From: Paenibacillus sp. PastM-3
GTDB lineage: Bacteria; Bacillota; Bacilli; Paenibacillales; Paenibacillaceae
Assembly: GCF_029893965.1 (NCBI RefSeq)
Contig: NZ_JARXXP010000013.1
Location: 62,001 to 126,000 of the forward strand
Reading direction: 5' to 3'
DNA: 64,000 bases
Positions within the stretch are counted from its first letter, which is position 1. Each line of letters opens with the position of its first letter. The notes beneath the pieces were generated by a model that was given only the letters and a program-made list of their open reading frames with translations, did not search any database and had not been told where the DNA came from. Below are positions 34,243 through 42,384 of this stretch, piece by piece. The position numbers were made by a program, and so were the translations under genes.

Positions 34243-36048
34243 TCAGAACAGCAGGCCTGCCGAGTAGCTCTCTCCCTCCAGCAGGTCATATTCCACCAGG
34301 CGGTAATCGTCAAGCAGCACCTGCTGTTTTGGAGTCAAGCCGCTCAGCGGACCGGAATTACCGAGCAGAACAGCTTTACTTAGCCCGGGGATCTCTGCCT
34401 GAACCTGTTCAAGCAGCTTATAATACGGAGGCAGGGACATTCCGGACAACCGGAAGACCTGCGGGCCCAGATATGCCGGACTGAGCGTCCCAAGCGGACC
34501 CGCTCCGATGTCGAAGTTGGCCAGGATCATCAGCTTTGTCTCATGCTTCAGCCGGGGCTCACTGTCCCAGCCTGCTGCCGTATAAATACCCGAAGACAGC
34601 GCCGGCAGATGGTCGCCCCAGAATACAGCAATGGTCGGCCGCTCTATTGTCAGCAGCTCCTGCTGCAGATAAGCCATCGCTTCGTCAGTAAGCCTGGTAT
34701 TATGCACATAGGTTTCGATTTCATCTTTATATTCAGCCTCCACCCCGCTGACGCTAATGGTATTCGGCCCGTTCAGCCCTTTGGTGAACGGAAAATGATT
34801 CTGCATCGTCACCAGATGGAGAAATACCGGGTCTGCCGCCGATTTAAACCGCCGGACCGCCTCCTGCACGGCAAACTTGTCGGAGATATAACCGTCAGGT
34901 GTAATACGGCCGCTGTCACCCAGATCCTTGTCACTGGTGAACGAATCGAAGCCAAGCACCGGGTATACCCGGTTGCGGTTATAGAAGGTTTCATCGAAGG
35001 GGTGCAGCGCCTCCGCCCTGTAGCCGCGCTCCTTCAGGATGCTGACGATGGACGGCAGGGAGGACATTTTGACAAGCCGCTGCTGGTATGGGATGGAGCC
35101 GTCTTTCAGAAAATACATGGACAAGCCGGTCAGCGCTTCAAATTCCACATTGGCCGTATTTCCGCCAAATTCAGGCGAGAGCAGATAGCCGGAAGGCACT
35201 GTGGCCCCCGCCTTATGGATAAAGCTAAGCGGGTCTTCACTGAAGGCAAGCCCATCCAGCCGGGTCGGGTCAAAAAAAGCTTCATCCATCATGAACAGAA
35301 TGTTGGGCTGCTCTCCTGCAGCAGGCACACTCCCGGTATCCGGCAGCTTACTGTACCTGGCAGCAATTTCTTCGATTGCCTGCCGGCTGTACCCTTCCGG
35401 CTGCTCCATCAGATTTTGCCGCATATTGCCTGTAAAGGCATAGAGAAAGCCATTCTGCGTATAGTTCACCTTCTGATTCCAGAAGATATTCTGGTACTTC
35501 AGTGAGGAAGCAAGCGGACTCTGCCCGCTTACCATAACGATAAATCCGGCCAGTATGATAACAGATACAGCGCCCAGCGATAATCTGAACGGCAGGCGCA
35601 GCTTCACCTGCGGAAGCCTGCGCAGCAGGAAGACAAGCACAGCAACGAACAGCACTCCTGCGGCCAGCAGCAGCGGCGAGATCATGCCCTTCGTGATGGT
35701 GCGCATATCTGCGGCATTTTTGAGCAGCAGCAGATCCCAGGGAAACAGCGGCTCCCCGGTTGTTGACAGCTTTTTATAATTGGCCGTACCCGCCGCGGCA
35801 ACGGCCAGCAGGATTATTCCCGGCCCGATATACATATTGGGCAGAAAGACTGCTGCTGCCAGCAGAAGGAAAAAGAAAAACAGGCTGCCGGATAGATATA
35901 ACAGTGGATACTCACGGATCCAGCTGAATATACGTTGAAGCTCCAGACTGAATGAGGCTGCCTGCAGGCAGAAATTCAGCAGGAATCCGGCAAGCAGCAG
36001 GCCGGCTGCCAGTAGCCATGTCCGCCTGGGTAATATTGTGTGGCGCAA
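34243..36048 (-). CDS. LTA-synthase-family membrane sulfatase (phosphoglycerol transferase)
   Basis: A 601-residue protein with five N-terminal helices (about 10-180) and an outside alkaline-phosphatase-like domain. The metal and catalytic features of LtaS are present: MMDEAFFD (metal Glu), FGGNTANVEFEALTG with the catalytic Thr near 298, and VFWGDHLPALS with the Asp-His metal pair. Such enzymes move phosphoglycerol from phosphatidylglycerol onto lipoteichoic acid or other glycans. TTG at 36048 is taken as start since AGGAG is seven bases upstream; a GTG at 36057 overlaps the ribosome site. A palindrome covers its promoter. It is not the canonical LtaS neighbourhood, so it may modify another polymer. 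Confidence 0.85.
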   Translation of the reverse strand: MRHTILPRRTWLLAAGLLLAGFLLNFCLQAASFSLELQRIFSWIREYPLLYLSGSLFFFFLLLAAAVFLPNMYIGPGIILLAVAAAGTANYKKLSTTGEPLFPWDLLLLKNAADMRTITKGMISPLLLAAGVLFVAVLVFLLRRLPQVKLRLPFRLSLGAVSVIILAGFIVMVSGQSPLASSLKYQNIFWNQKVNYTQNGFLYAFTGNMRQNLMEQPEGYSRQAIEEIAARYSKLPDTGSVPAAGEQPNILFMMDEAFFDPTRLDGLAFSEDPLSFIHKAGATVPSGYLLSPEFGGNTANVEFEALTGLSMYFLKDGSIPYQQRLVKMSSLPSIVSILKERGYRAEALHPFDETFYNRNRVYPVLGFDSFTSDKDLGDSGRITPDGYISDKFAVQEAVRRFKSAADPVFLHLVTMQNHFPFTKGLNGPNTISVSGVEAEYKDEIETYVHNTRLTDEAMAYLQQELLTIERPTIAVFWGDHLPALSSGIYTAAGWDSEPRLKHETKLMILANFDIGAGPLGTLSPAYLGPQVFRLSGMSLPPYYKLLEQVQAEIPGLSKAVLLGNSGPLSGLTPKQQVLLDDYRLVEYDLLEGESYSAGLLF

Positions 36049-36064
36049 AACAATCACTCCTATC

Positions 36065-36084
36065 TATACTAAACGTGTAGTATA
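36065..36084. promoter_or_regulatory. Palindromic promoter/operator of the LTA-synthase-like gene
   Basis: TATACTA-N6-TAGTATA is a perfect inverted repeat 16 bases before the TTG start. Its outer arm on the minus strand contains TATACT, a good -10 box, so a repressor bound here would block initiation. The -35 is weak. Confidence 0.5.
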
Positions 36085-36185
36085 CGCCACTTACCTTAAA
36101 ACAGGATTAAATCCGGGACATCCCCTTGTACCGTTGCTCCTATTCTTAACCTCGGCCGGCTGGAGGTATACTTTTTTCGACAAGC

Positions 36186-36219
36186 AAAAAAGCGGGAGCA
36201 GCACGTAGCTGCTTCCCGC
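36186..36219 (-). terminator. Terminator of the aldose-epimerase gene
   Basis: On the minus strand GCGGGAAGCAGC pairs with GCTGCTCCCGC (one bulge), followed by TTTTTTGC. Confidence 0.85.
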
Positions 36220-36265
36220 CCGATTTTAACCTCTTAATACACGCGGCATTCCCCGCTTAACTATA

Positions 36266-37255
36266 CTATTTTACATACAGGCGGCTGGTCTCTTCCCAGA
36301 ATTCTCCCGGCGCCAGACTGAACAGCCCGATTCTATCGGCCGGAAGATCAACCTTCGGCGCATTCACGAGGTTAATCTGCGGTTCAGGACAGAAGAAGCC
36401 TTCGGTTGCCCCGTTGTTCCAGATCATCCACTGCTTGTACGATGTTCCTACATCATAAACCAGCGTTACACCAGACTTGCTGTCCGTGAGTTCCATCCGG
36501 TTACGGCCATTTTGGGCCACTGCAGTATAATGGTTGTCCATTGGCGCATAGAACGGATAAAGGCCTTCATCACGCATGGCAATTTCGTCCGCAGTCAGCT
36601 CCTGGTAAGCCCCTGTAGGCAGCATACGCTCGTTAAGCTCCCAGCGTTCACCGATCGTCAGCTTCACCTTGTAATCCTGCGGTGTACTTCCAGGTGCAAA
36701 CGGCGCATTAATGGCGGTATGGAAGGCCAGCAGACACGGCATCAGCTCTTGACCGTCATTATGCACCTGCAGGTGCTGGGACAATCCGCCTTCGCCAAGC
36801 GTATAGCGCAGCTTAACGGTATATTTGAAAGGCAGATATTGATAAGAAGGATGGTTCTCATCCACCTTGATGGCTACTGTAACGAAGCTCTCGCTTTTGC
36901 CGGCGCCAAATTCTTCAACTTCCCAGGCAGCCGTATGTAGAAAACCATGCAGATGGTTGCCGGTTGCCGTTTCATTTACGGGCAGATGATAAGTCTTGCC
37001 GTTAAAAGGGAACTCCCCGTCCTCATAACGGTTTGGAGGAAACAGCACCGGAATGCCATGAATCCCCGGGCTTGCTTTGAATGCTTCCATCTCCTCCGCA
37101 GCCGGCTCATGCAGGAAACGGTAACCATTCTCGGTATCGCGGAAGCAGATCAGATTGCCCCCGATATGCGGCAGGATTGCCGCCTCGTAACGCCCGGCCT
37201 TCAGCCAGACTGCAGCTTCCCCTTCAAATTGTCCTTCATAAGCAGTAATCGACAT
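36266..37255 (-). CDS. Aldose 1-epimerase family protein
   Basis: A 329-residue galactose-mutarotase-like beta-sandwich. The family His residues appear in ETATGNHLHGFLHTAAWEV (near 94-112) and ACLLAFHTAINAPF-like text (LLAFHTAINAPF near 176), and a catalytic Glu is likely in FFCPEPQINLVNAP near 293. Members equilibrate alpha and beta anomers of aldoses; this subgroup is less characterised and could act on other hexoses. The gene is monocistronic, close to the sugar-uptake locus, which makes a role in sugar use plausible. Confidence 0.85.
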   Translation of the reverse strand: MSITAYEGQFEGEAAVWLKAGRYEAAILPHIGGNLICFRDTENGYRFLHEPAAEEMEAFKASPGIHGIPVLFPPNRYEDGEFPFNGKTYHLPVNETATGNHLHGFLHTAAWEVEEFGAGKSESFVTVAIKVDENHPSYQYLPFKYTVKLRYTLGEGGLSQHLQVHNDGQELMPCLLAFHTAINAPFAPGSTPQDYKVKLTIGERWELNERMLPTGAYQELTADEIAMRDEGLYPFYAPMDNHYTAVAQNGRNRMELTDSKSGVTLVYDVGTSYKQWMIWNNGATEGFFCPEPQINLVNAPKVDLPADRIGLFSLAPGEFWEETSRLYVK

Positions 37256-37339
37256 TGTACATTCTTTCTCCCTTCCATAAGCTCAAAATGACTCTCTTAG
37301 ATAGATTAACACATCTGCGGAAGCGGTAACATGGCATTT

Positions 37340-38062
37340 TTACAATTGTTCGACTTCGACGCTCATGACATGTTCAATTTTTTTAACATCGTAATAGATT
37401 TCTGTCGCATAATCATGGTCAGGCGCAGACAAAACCATATCGATCAGCTGTCTGCCGTCATCCAGATCCTTGATTTTCATCCGGCGGATGGCCCGGCCCG
37501 GTTTACGTGATTTACGCTGTTCTGTCATAGGACGTCCCTCGATCTTCTGTATGACCTCTGTCAGCACGTAGTTGGGCTCCATAATGATTCTGACAGAGAT
37601 TTCATGCTTGTTAAGCACCTCCGGGCCGATTGCCTTGATCAGCAGCGGAACTGCGTTCACAGCGAACATAAGCAGCACTACCGCATACCCCGCCTCCAGA
37701 TAAAAGCCTGCGCCTACCGCAATTCCGATCCCCGAGGCAGTCCAGATAAGCGCCGCTGAGGTCAGGCCCGAAATGGCATCTCCACCCCTGCGCAAAATCA
37801 CACCGGCTCCCAGGAAACCGATCCCGCTGACAATCTGTGCGGCCAGCCGCATCGGGTCCATCGTCGGATGTTCCGCTCCGCCAAATTTGTCGTACGCATG
37901 AATGGAGACAAGCGTCACAAGACAGCTTGCGATACTGATGACCATGCTGGTCCGGATTCCCAGCGGTTTCTGCTTTAATTGCCGGTCGATGCCGATGAAC
38001 AGCCCGAACAGCATGGCCACCAGCAGTTTTACAATCGATTCTGTGTGAAGATCAATACTCAT
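37340..38062 (-). CDS. MgtC/SapB-family membrane protein
   Basis: A 240-residue protein. The N-terminal 140 residues hold four to five helices with the MgtC signature (LFGLFIGIDRQLKQKPLGIRTSM and GIGFLGAGVILR), and the C-terminal 95 residues are an ACT-like soluble domain. MgtC proteins bind and inhibit the F1Fo ATPase or adjust phosphate and Mg homeostasis in some bacteria; family members in Gram-positives are poorly defined. GAGGAGG precedes the ATG. The last residues end with a hydrophobic/acidic motif, without anything odd. Confidence 0.88.
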   Translation of the reverse strand: MSIDLHTESIVKLLVAMLFGLFIGIDRQLKQKPLGIRTSMVISIASCLVTLVSIHAYDKFGGAEHPTMDPMRLAAQIVSGIGFLGAGVILRRGGDAISGLTSAALIWTASGIGIAVGAGFYLEAGYAVVLLMFAVNAVPLLIKAIGPEVLNKHEISVRIIMEPNYVLTEVIQKIEGRPMTEQRKSRKPGRAIRRMKIKDLDDGRQLIDMVLSAPDHDYATEIYYDVKKIEHVMSVEVEQL

Positions 38063-38278
38063 GGCTCCTCCTCAATAAAACAGATAGAATCAGTATACCT
38101 TAAAACAGCCGCCAGGCTTATAACAAAATGTAAAAAAAGAAGAAACGCATACCGCTCTGCCGCATACCGCTTTAACCTGTTATAGGCAGCTGCAGCATTG
38201 CCGGTGGTGGAATCCGTTTCTTCCGAAGGAGGAACTATACTTTATAAGGTATGCTGGTATAGAAGTGAATAGAATGGT

Positions 38279-39070
38279 CTAGCCGTGTAATAGCGATTCG
38301 GCACCGTCACAATAAATCTCTGTACCTGTTATATGATCGGAATCGTTCGAAGCGAGAAACAGTGCAAGCTTGGCCACCTGGTCCGGACGTCCCGGCCCTT
38401 CCTCCAGCGGCTGATCGCCCTCAGGGAAATCCACAGGAATCTTTACTTCCTCCAGATCCTCAGAAGGATAGGTGTTATCATCAATATTGGTCGAGATGGC
38501 GCCTGGACAAATCGCGTTGACTCTGATCTTGTACTGGGCCAGCTCTAACGCCGCCATTTTCATAAAAGCAACCTGTCCCGCCTTGGTAGTACTGTAAGCC
38601 GAGAACCCGATATTGGAAAAGACACGGTTGCCGTTAATGGAGCTGTTAATCAGGATACTGCCGCCCTTCTCCTTCAGATGCGGTATCGCATATTTTACAG
38701 TTGCGAACGTCCCCCGCAAATTGATATGAATGGTCTGATTCCAGTCCTCCATCTCCATCGTTTCAATCGGTGCCATAGCTCCGTTGATTCCGGCATTTGC
38801 GAACACAATATCCAGCCGACCCCATGTGGCTGCTGCCTGATCGATTGCTTCTTTTACCTGCTGCGGCTGTTCAATATCACATTCGATTACAAGGGCCTCT
38901 CCGCCCGCTTCTTCCACCTGCCGTTTTACTTTTTCGGCATTATCAGGTGTACGGTCCAGCAAAATGACCTTGGCGCCGTTTCTGGCAAATTCCAGAACAG
39001 AAGCTTTACCGATACCTGAACCTCCGCCGGTTACAACTGCTACCTTGCCTGCTAATTTAAGTTCTGCCAT
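38279..39070 (-). CDS. Short-chain dehydrogenase/reductase
   Basis: A 263-residue NAD(P)-binding Rossmann enzyme. TGGGSGIG near residue 14-21 is the cofactor loop, NAGINGAMAPIE the NAG motif, then SSINGN (Ser) and YSTTK (Tyr and Lys) form the catalytic group near 150-165. LLDRT with an Asp after the second strand suggests NAD preference. The ATG at 39070 has AGGAGGG nine bases upstream; a longer reading would cover the leader. The substrate is not predictable; these are often sugar or alcohol dehydrogenases. Confidence 0.9.
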   Translation of the reverse strand: MAELKLAGKVAVVTGGGSGIGKASVLEFARNGAKVILLDRTPDNAEKVKRQVEEAGGEALVIECDIEQPQQVKEAIDQAAATWGRLDIVFANAGINGAMAPIETMEMEDWNQTIHINLRGTFATVKYAIPHLKEKGGSILINSSINGNRVFSNIGFSAYSTTKAGQVAFMKMAALELAQYKIRVNAICPGAISTNIDDNTYPSEDLEEVKIPVDFPEGDQPLEEGPGRPDQVAKLALFLASNDSDHITGTEIYCDGAESLLHG

Positions 39071-39170
39071 TGTTGTGTTCCCTCCTGTTGTTGTTCTTTC
39101 CCTAACCTTTACCTCGCATTCACGGAAATGAACCGGGTTCGCTGGATTTTGACTTATGTGATGAATCTGA

Positions 39171-39467
39171 ATACCCTTAGAAAGACCAGCAACAGGCTGT
39201 AAGCCTGCTGAGGGGAAATGGCCGGCAATGCAGGTCATGGAGCATCTCTACCTGATGGAAAAGCCATTACCGCGGACATTATGCAGGCTCTTTCAGCAGA
39301 TAGCGGCGCAGTGGGTTGATTTTGCCAGCATTCATGAGGAGCGCCATTTAGCCCAGCTTAAAGAGGCTCTGGCCGTTGCCTGGGTGAGGCAGTCAAAGAA
39401 ATGGACCGCGCAGGATACAACCTGCAGCGGTCCGTTGGTGTTCTCGTATTCAGCTCAACCGGCTTAA
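39171..39467 (+). pseudogene. DinB-family remnant with internal deletion
   Basis: One plus frame is open and contains two blocks typical of DinB/YfiT-like proteins: EGKWPAMQVMEHLYLMEK (the helix with the first metal His) and ASIHEERHLAQLKEALA (the C-terminal metal-binding helix), separated by only about 28 residues instead of the usual 90 or more. No start codon with a ribosome site precedes the conserved part, and the frame ends in unrelated residues. I read it as a decayed gene. The 3' end overlaps the convergent GNAT gene. Confidence 0.45.
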
Positions 39468-40334
39468 CAAGATCACATAGTAATGTGACTCAGCCGTTAT
39501 TTCAAACCCGGAATTCCCATATAGCTTCAAGGCCTGGATGTTATTAGTAACTACGCTCAGCCGAACCATCAGTTCTGCCTGCTGTTTAAGAAGATCGACG
39601 ACTGTGGATAACATTTGCCCGCCGATTCCTTTGCCCTGCTGCGCAGGCAAGACACAAAAATCATGGATAACGGCCAGCGAATGCCCCGGATAATGAATGC
39701 GGATCATTCCGGCTGGTTCAGAGCCGGATTCAGCAATATAGGTTACCCGGTCCGGAGCTGCGGTATGTGCCAGGTAGCTGCGCGTCCATTCTTCGGAATC
39801 ACTAAAGGCTTGCGACAGGCAAGCTATCATGAATCCTGAATCCCGGGTCTCTTCGCGGCGGATAACCAAATGATGCACTTGAGGAGCTGACTGACTGGCT
39901 TCAGTTATCTCCCTGCGGTTCAGCATCATCGTATACTGGGCAGTTGCAAACTCTGCACCTAATTCACGCGCAGCTTGAATCCCCGGCTCTGAGTCCGCGG
40001 GAACCCGAATCCGGCAGGTCGCCAGTCCCTGAATGCGCATATCGCCCGCGGCTTGCTGCAGCAGGCTGCGGAAGATGCCCTGCCGCCGGAAGTCCGGATG
40101 AACCATCGCATTTAGATTTGCTTCTATGCCGTCTGAAGTATACCAGCTGAGAAATCCGGTTAACCGGCCGCCGCTCAGGCAAAGATAGGCTTCATCACCA
40201 CCTATTTCCTTCAGGCTTTCAACGCCTACCCGCAGACTGGAGCTGTCTGCTGTCTTGCACAATTGTTCCAGGCTGCGGACCAGCTCAAGCTGGGTGTCAC
40301 TGTAATCTGTCATTTTGTAAATATGCTGCTGCAT
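39450..40334 (-). CDS. Tandem GNAT acetyltransferase
   Basis: A 294-residue protein with two GNAT domains. The N-terminal one (about 1-140) has MVHPDFRRQGIFRSLLQQA, and the C-terminal one (about 150-290) has FCVLPAQQGKGIGGQMLSTV with the acetyl-CoA loop and ALKLYGNSGFEITAE. The start at 40334 has GATGAGG nine bases upstream. Its message begins at a promoter more than 120 bases upstream and carries an 18-codon leader ORF and competing hairpins, typical of genes induced by ribosome stalling. Tandem GNATs include mycothiol synthase and antibiotic acetyltransferases; the substrate is not known. Confidence 0.85.
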   Translation of the reverse strand: MQQHIYKMTDYSDTQLELVRSLEQLCKTADSSSLRVGVESLKEIGGDEAYLCLSGGRLTGFLSWYTSDGIEANLNAMVHPDFRRQGIFRSLLQQAAGDMRIQGLATCRIRVPADSEPGIQAARELGAEFATAQYTMMLNRREITEASQSAPQVHHLVIRREETRDSGFMIACLSQAFSDSEEWTRSYLAHTAAPDRVTYIAESGSEPAGMIRIHYPGHSLAVIHDFCVLPAQQGKGIGGQMLSTVVDLLKQQAELMVRLSVVTNNIQALKLYGNSGFEITAESHYYVILLSRLS

Positions 40335-40396
40335 ATATAAAAACCTCATCCGAGAGGGAACTATGCAGTTTATGGACGATTAGGCATTATCCCTCT
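40321..40396 (-). promoter_or_regulatory. Candidate translational attenuator of the tandem GNAT gene
   Basis: On the minus strand AGAGGGA (40396-40390, codons 11-13 of the leader ORF) can pair with TCCCTCT (40359-40353). The latter also contains CCTC, which can pair with GAGG of the GNAT ribosome site (40347-40344). The GNAT start codon lies in ATATGC-AGCA-GCATAT (40336-40321), a further small hairpin. A ribosome stalled early in the leader would allow the upstream pairing and free the ribosome site. The stem pairing the ribosome site is only four bp. Confidence 0.45.
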
Positions 40397-40426
40397 AATT
40401 TCTGTCCGTTTTGTTAAAGCTTCCAT
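40370..40426 (-). CDS. 18-residue leader peptide upstream of the tandem GNAT gene
   Basis: ATG at 40426 starts an 18-codon ORF (MEALTKRTEIRGIMPNRP, stop TAA) with an excellent AAGGAGG site eight bases upstream. It ends 35 bases before the GNAT start. Its strong ribosome site and position between promoter and gene suggest a regulatory leader peptide. I do not recognise the sequence. Confidence 0.55.
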   Translation of the reverse strand: MEALTKRTEIRGIMPNRP

Positions 40427-40468
40427 TGGCACCGCCTCCTTCTAAATCATGCCGATGGGCACTAATCC

Positions 40469-40496
40469 ATTGTATTCCAATATCTGAAACAGTCAA
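40469..40496 (-). promoter_or_regulatory. Sigma-A promoter of the leader-GNAT unit
   Basis: On the minus strand TTGACT, a 16-base spacer and TACAAT; the start would be about 35 bases before the leader ATG. Confidence 0.65.
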
Positions 40497-40523
40497 CACA
40501 GGTTAGAAAACTTCATTTAGAAC

Positions 40524-40573
40524 AAAAAGACTTGAGCCACAGTCAAAGGTCATTCACTGTGTTCAAGTCTTTA
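40524..40573 (-). terminator. Terminator of the TrpXYZ-type ABC operon
   Basis: On the minus strand AAAGACTTGA pairs with TCAAGTCTTT, with inner ACAGT/ACTGT pairing, followed by TTTTGTTC. Confidence 0.85.
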
Positions 40574-40608
40574 TCTCCAAAATTCCGAGGATAATCAGTC
40601 TGTAATCT

Positions 40609-41403
40609 TTATCCCAGCATCATGCGGTCATCTGCCAGCTTGTGCCCGCTGATGGTTTCGAATTCACCCAGCAGGCGCTCAACGGTCAAATCCTTCTTGC
40701 GTGATTCGTCAATATCCAGAATGATTGAACCTTTATCCATCATGATCAGCCGGTTACCGAGACGGATGGCCTGCTCCATGTTATGGGTAACCATCAGTGT
40801 CGTCAGGTTCATTTCCCGTACAATGGTTTCTGTGAGCTTCGTAATCAGATCGGCACGGGCAGGGTCAAGCGCTGCCGTATGCTCGTCCAGCAGCAGAATC
40901 TGCGGCTGTGTAAAGGTCGCCATCAGCAGGCTGAGCGCCTGCCGCTCACCGCCGGACAGCAGCCCTACCTTGGCCCGCAGGCGGTTCTCAAGACCAATGC
41001 CCAGACGGCTTAGTTGTTCACGGAACACAGCACGTCTGGCCGCATTCACTCCGAAGGCCAGGCCGCGGCTCTGTCCGCGCTTATAGGCCATCGCGAGATT
41101 CTCTTCAATCGTCATATGCGGGGCTGTACCAGCCATCGGGTCCTGGAAGACCCGGCCGATCCAGCGGGCCCGCTGGAACTCCGGAAGATGGCTGATAGAG
41201 TTCCCTTCGATCCGCGCTTCGCCGAGATCGGGCTTCATCACGCCGGAAATGATATTCATCAAGGTTGATTTGCCTGCACCGTTACTGCCGATGATGGTTA
41301 CGAAATCACCGGCCCGCAGCTCCAGGTCTATTCCGAGCAGGGCAATCTTCTCATCCGGGGTGCCGGGATTGAACAGCTTGGAGACATTATCAAGCTTTAG
41401 CAT
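40609..41403 (-). CDS. ABC transporter ATPase (TrpZ-like)
   Basis: A 264-residue ATPase. GSNGAGKST (Walker A near 39), LLSGGERQALSLLMA (signature), ILLLDEHTAALDP (Walker B; His replaces the usual Pro) and the VTHNMEQA switch are present. The D-loop region is typical of importers paired with PF04392-type binding proteins. ATG at 41403 has AAGGGGGAG upstream and overlaps the permease 3' end by 14 bases. It powers the import of the ligand bound by the lipoprotein encoded upstream. Confidence 0.9.
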   Translation of the reverse strand: MLKLDNVSKLFNPGTPDEKIALLGIDLELRAGDFVTIIGSNGAGKSTLMNIISGVMKPDLGEARIEGNSISHLPEFQRARWIGRVFQDPMAGTAPHMTIEENLAMAYKRGQSRGLAFGVNAARRAVFREQLSRLGIGLENRLRAKVGLLSGGERQALSLLMATFTQPQILLLDEHTAALDPARADLITKLTETIVREMNLTTLMVTHNMEQAIRLGNRLIMMDKGSIILDIDESRKKDLTVERLLGEFETISGHKLADDRMMLG

Positions 41404-42316
41404 TGGCTGCTCCCCCTTTCTTGCTGCGCAGAGCCTGCTCTGCAAGCTCTGCCGTACGTTTGCGTGCAGTGCTCTTCGTCTTCAGATACCGCTGAATTGA
41501 AGGGAACAACAAGGCAATTATAACGATAATGGCGGTAATCAGCTTCAGATCCGAGGCTTCCAGCCATGGCACCCGGAGCGCAAGCGCTACAACGATACGG
41601 TATACGATCGAGCCGAGAACAGCAGCCAGCGTAGCCCGGAAGACACTTCCGGCCCCAAAGATAGCTTCCCCGATAATAACCGAAGCCAGACCGATAACAA
41701 TCATACCAATACCCATAGAAGAATCAGCAAAAGTAGAATACTGGGCAATCAGTGCACCGGAGAGTGCAACCATGCCGTTCGACAGACTGATGCCGAGAAT
41801 AGTCGTAGTATCTGTGTTAACACCGAAGCTGCGGATCATCCGCGCGTTGTCACCGGTTGCCCGCAGGGCGAGTCCGAGATCTGTCCGCAGGAACAGGTCC
41901 ATCAGAATTTTGACCAGGATAACAACAAACGGCATAACGAGCAGCGGATTAATAGAGCTGAATAAGGTGTCTTCACCCATCAGTGAGACGTTCGGCTTGC
42001 CCAGAATCCGCAGGTTGATTGAATAAAGCGCAATCATCATGAGAATCCCCGACAGCAGACCGTTGATCTTGCCCTTGGTGTGCAGCAATCCCGTACACAT
42101 CCCGGCCACCATACCGCCGCCAAGCGCACAAAGGGTAGCGAGCCAAGGTGCAGAACCGTTCGTAATCATGACAGCAGCAATTGCCCCGCCGGTTGTAAAG
42201 CTTCCATCTACAGTCAAATCCGGGAAATCAAGAATCCGGAACGTAATATATACCCCTAGAGCCATAAACGCGTACAAGAGGCCCATTTCCAGGGCTCCGA
42301 GCATTGAATTATACAT
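41390..42316 (-). CDS. ABC transporter permease (TrpY-like)
   Basis: A 308-residue permease of the BPD_transp_2 family with about nine helices. FRILDFPDLTVDGSFTTGGAIAA near residue 25-48 is the hallmark of the permeases paired with PF04392 binding proteins, and ALRATGDNARMIRSFGVNTD is the ATPase-contact loop. It lies about 70 bases downstream of the binding-protein gene and overlaps the ATPase gene. The operon is of the class that includes the pneumococcal tryptophan transporter TrpXYZ and tyrosine importers. Confidence 0.9.
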   Translation of the reverse strand: MYNSMLGALEMGLLYAFMALGVYITFRILDFPDLTVDGSFTTGGAIAAVMITNGSAPWLATLCALGGGMVAGMCTGLLHTKGKINGLLSGILMMIALYSINLRILGKPNVSLMGEDTLFSSINPLLVMPFVVILVKILMDLFLRTDLGLALRATGDNARMIRSFGVNTDTTTILGISLSNGMVALSGALIAQYSTFADSSMGIGMIVIGLASVIIGEAIFGAGSVFRATLAAVLGSIVYRIVVALALRVPWLEASDLKLITAIIVIIALLFPSIQRYLKTKSTARKRTAELAEQALRSKKGGAANAKA

Positions 42317-42384
42317 AGGTGACTTCCTCCTTCAAGCGGCAAGGGGCGTCCCGTCCGGGATCGCCCCATAATAATGTCTGGCTC

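Noticed and set aside
38100-38180. Direct repeats GCATACCGCT near the SDR 3' end taken as a terminator
   Set aside because: The copies are direct, not inverted, so they do not form a stem.
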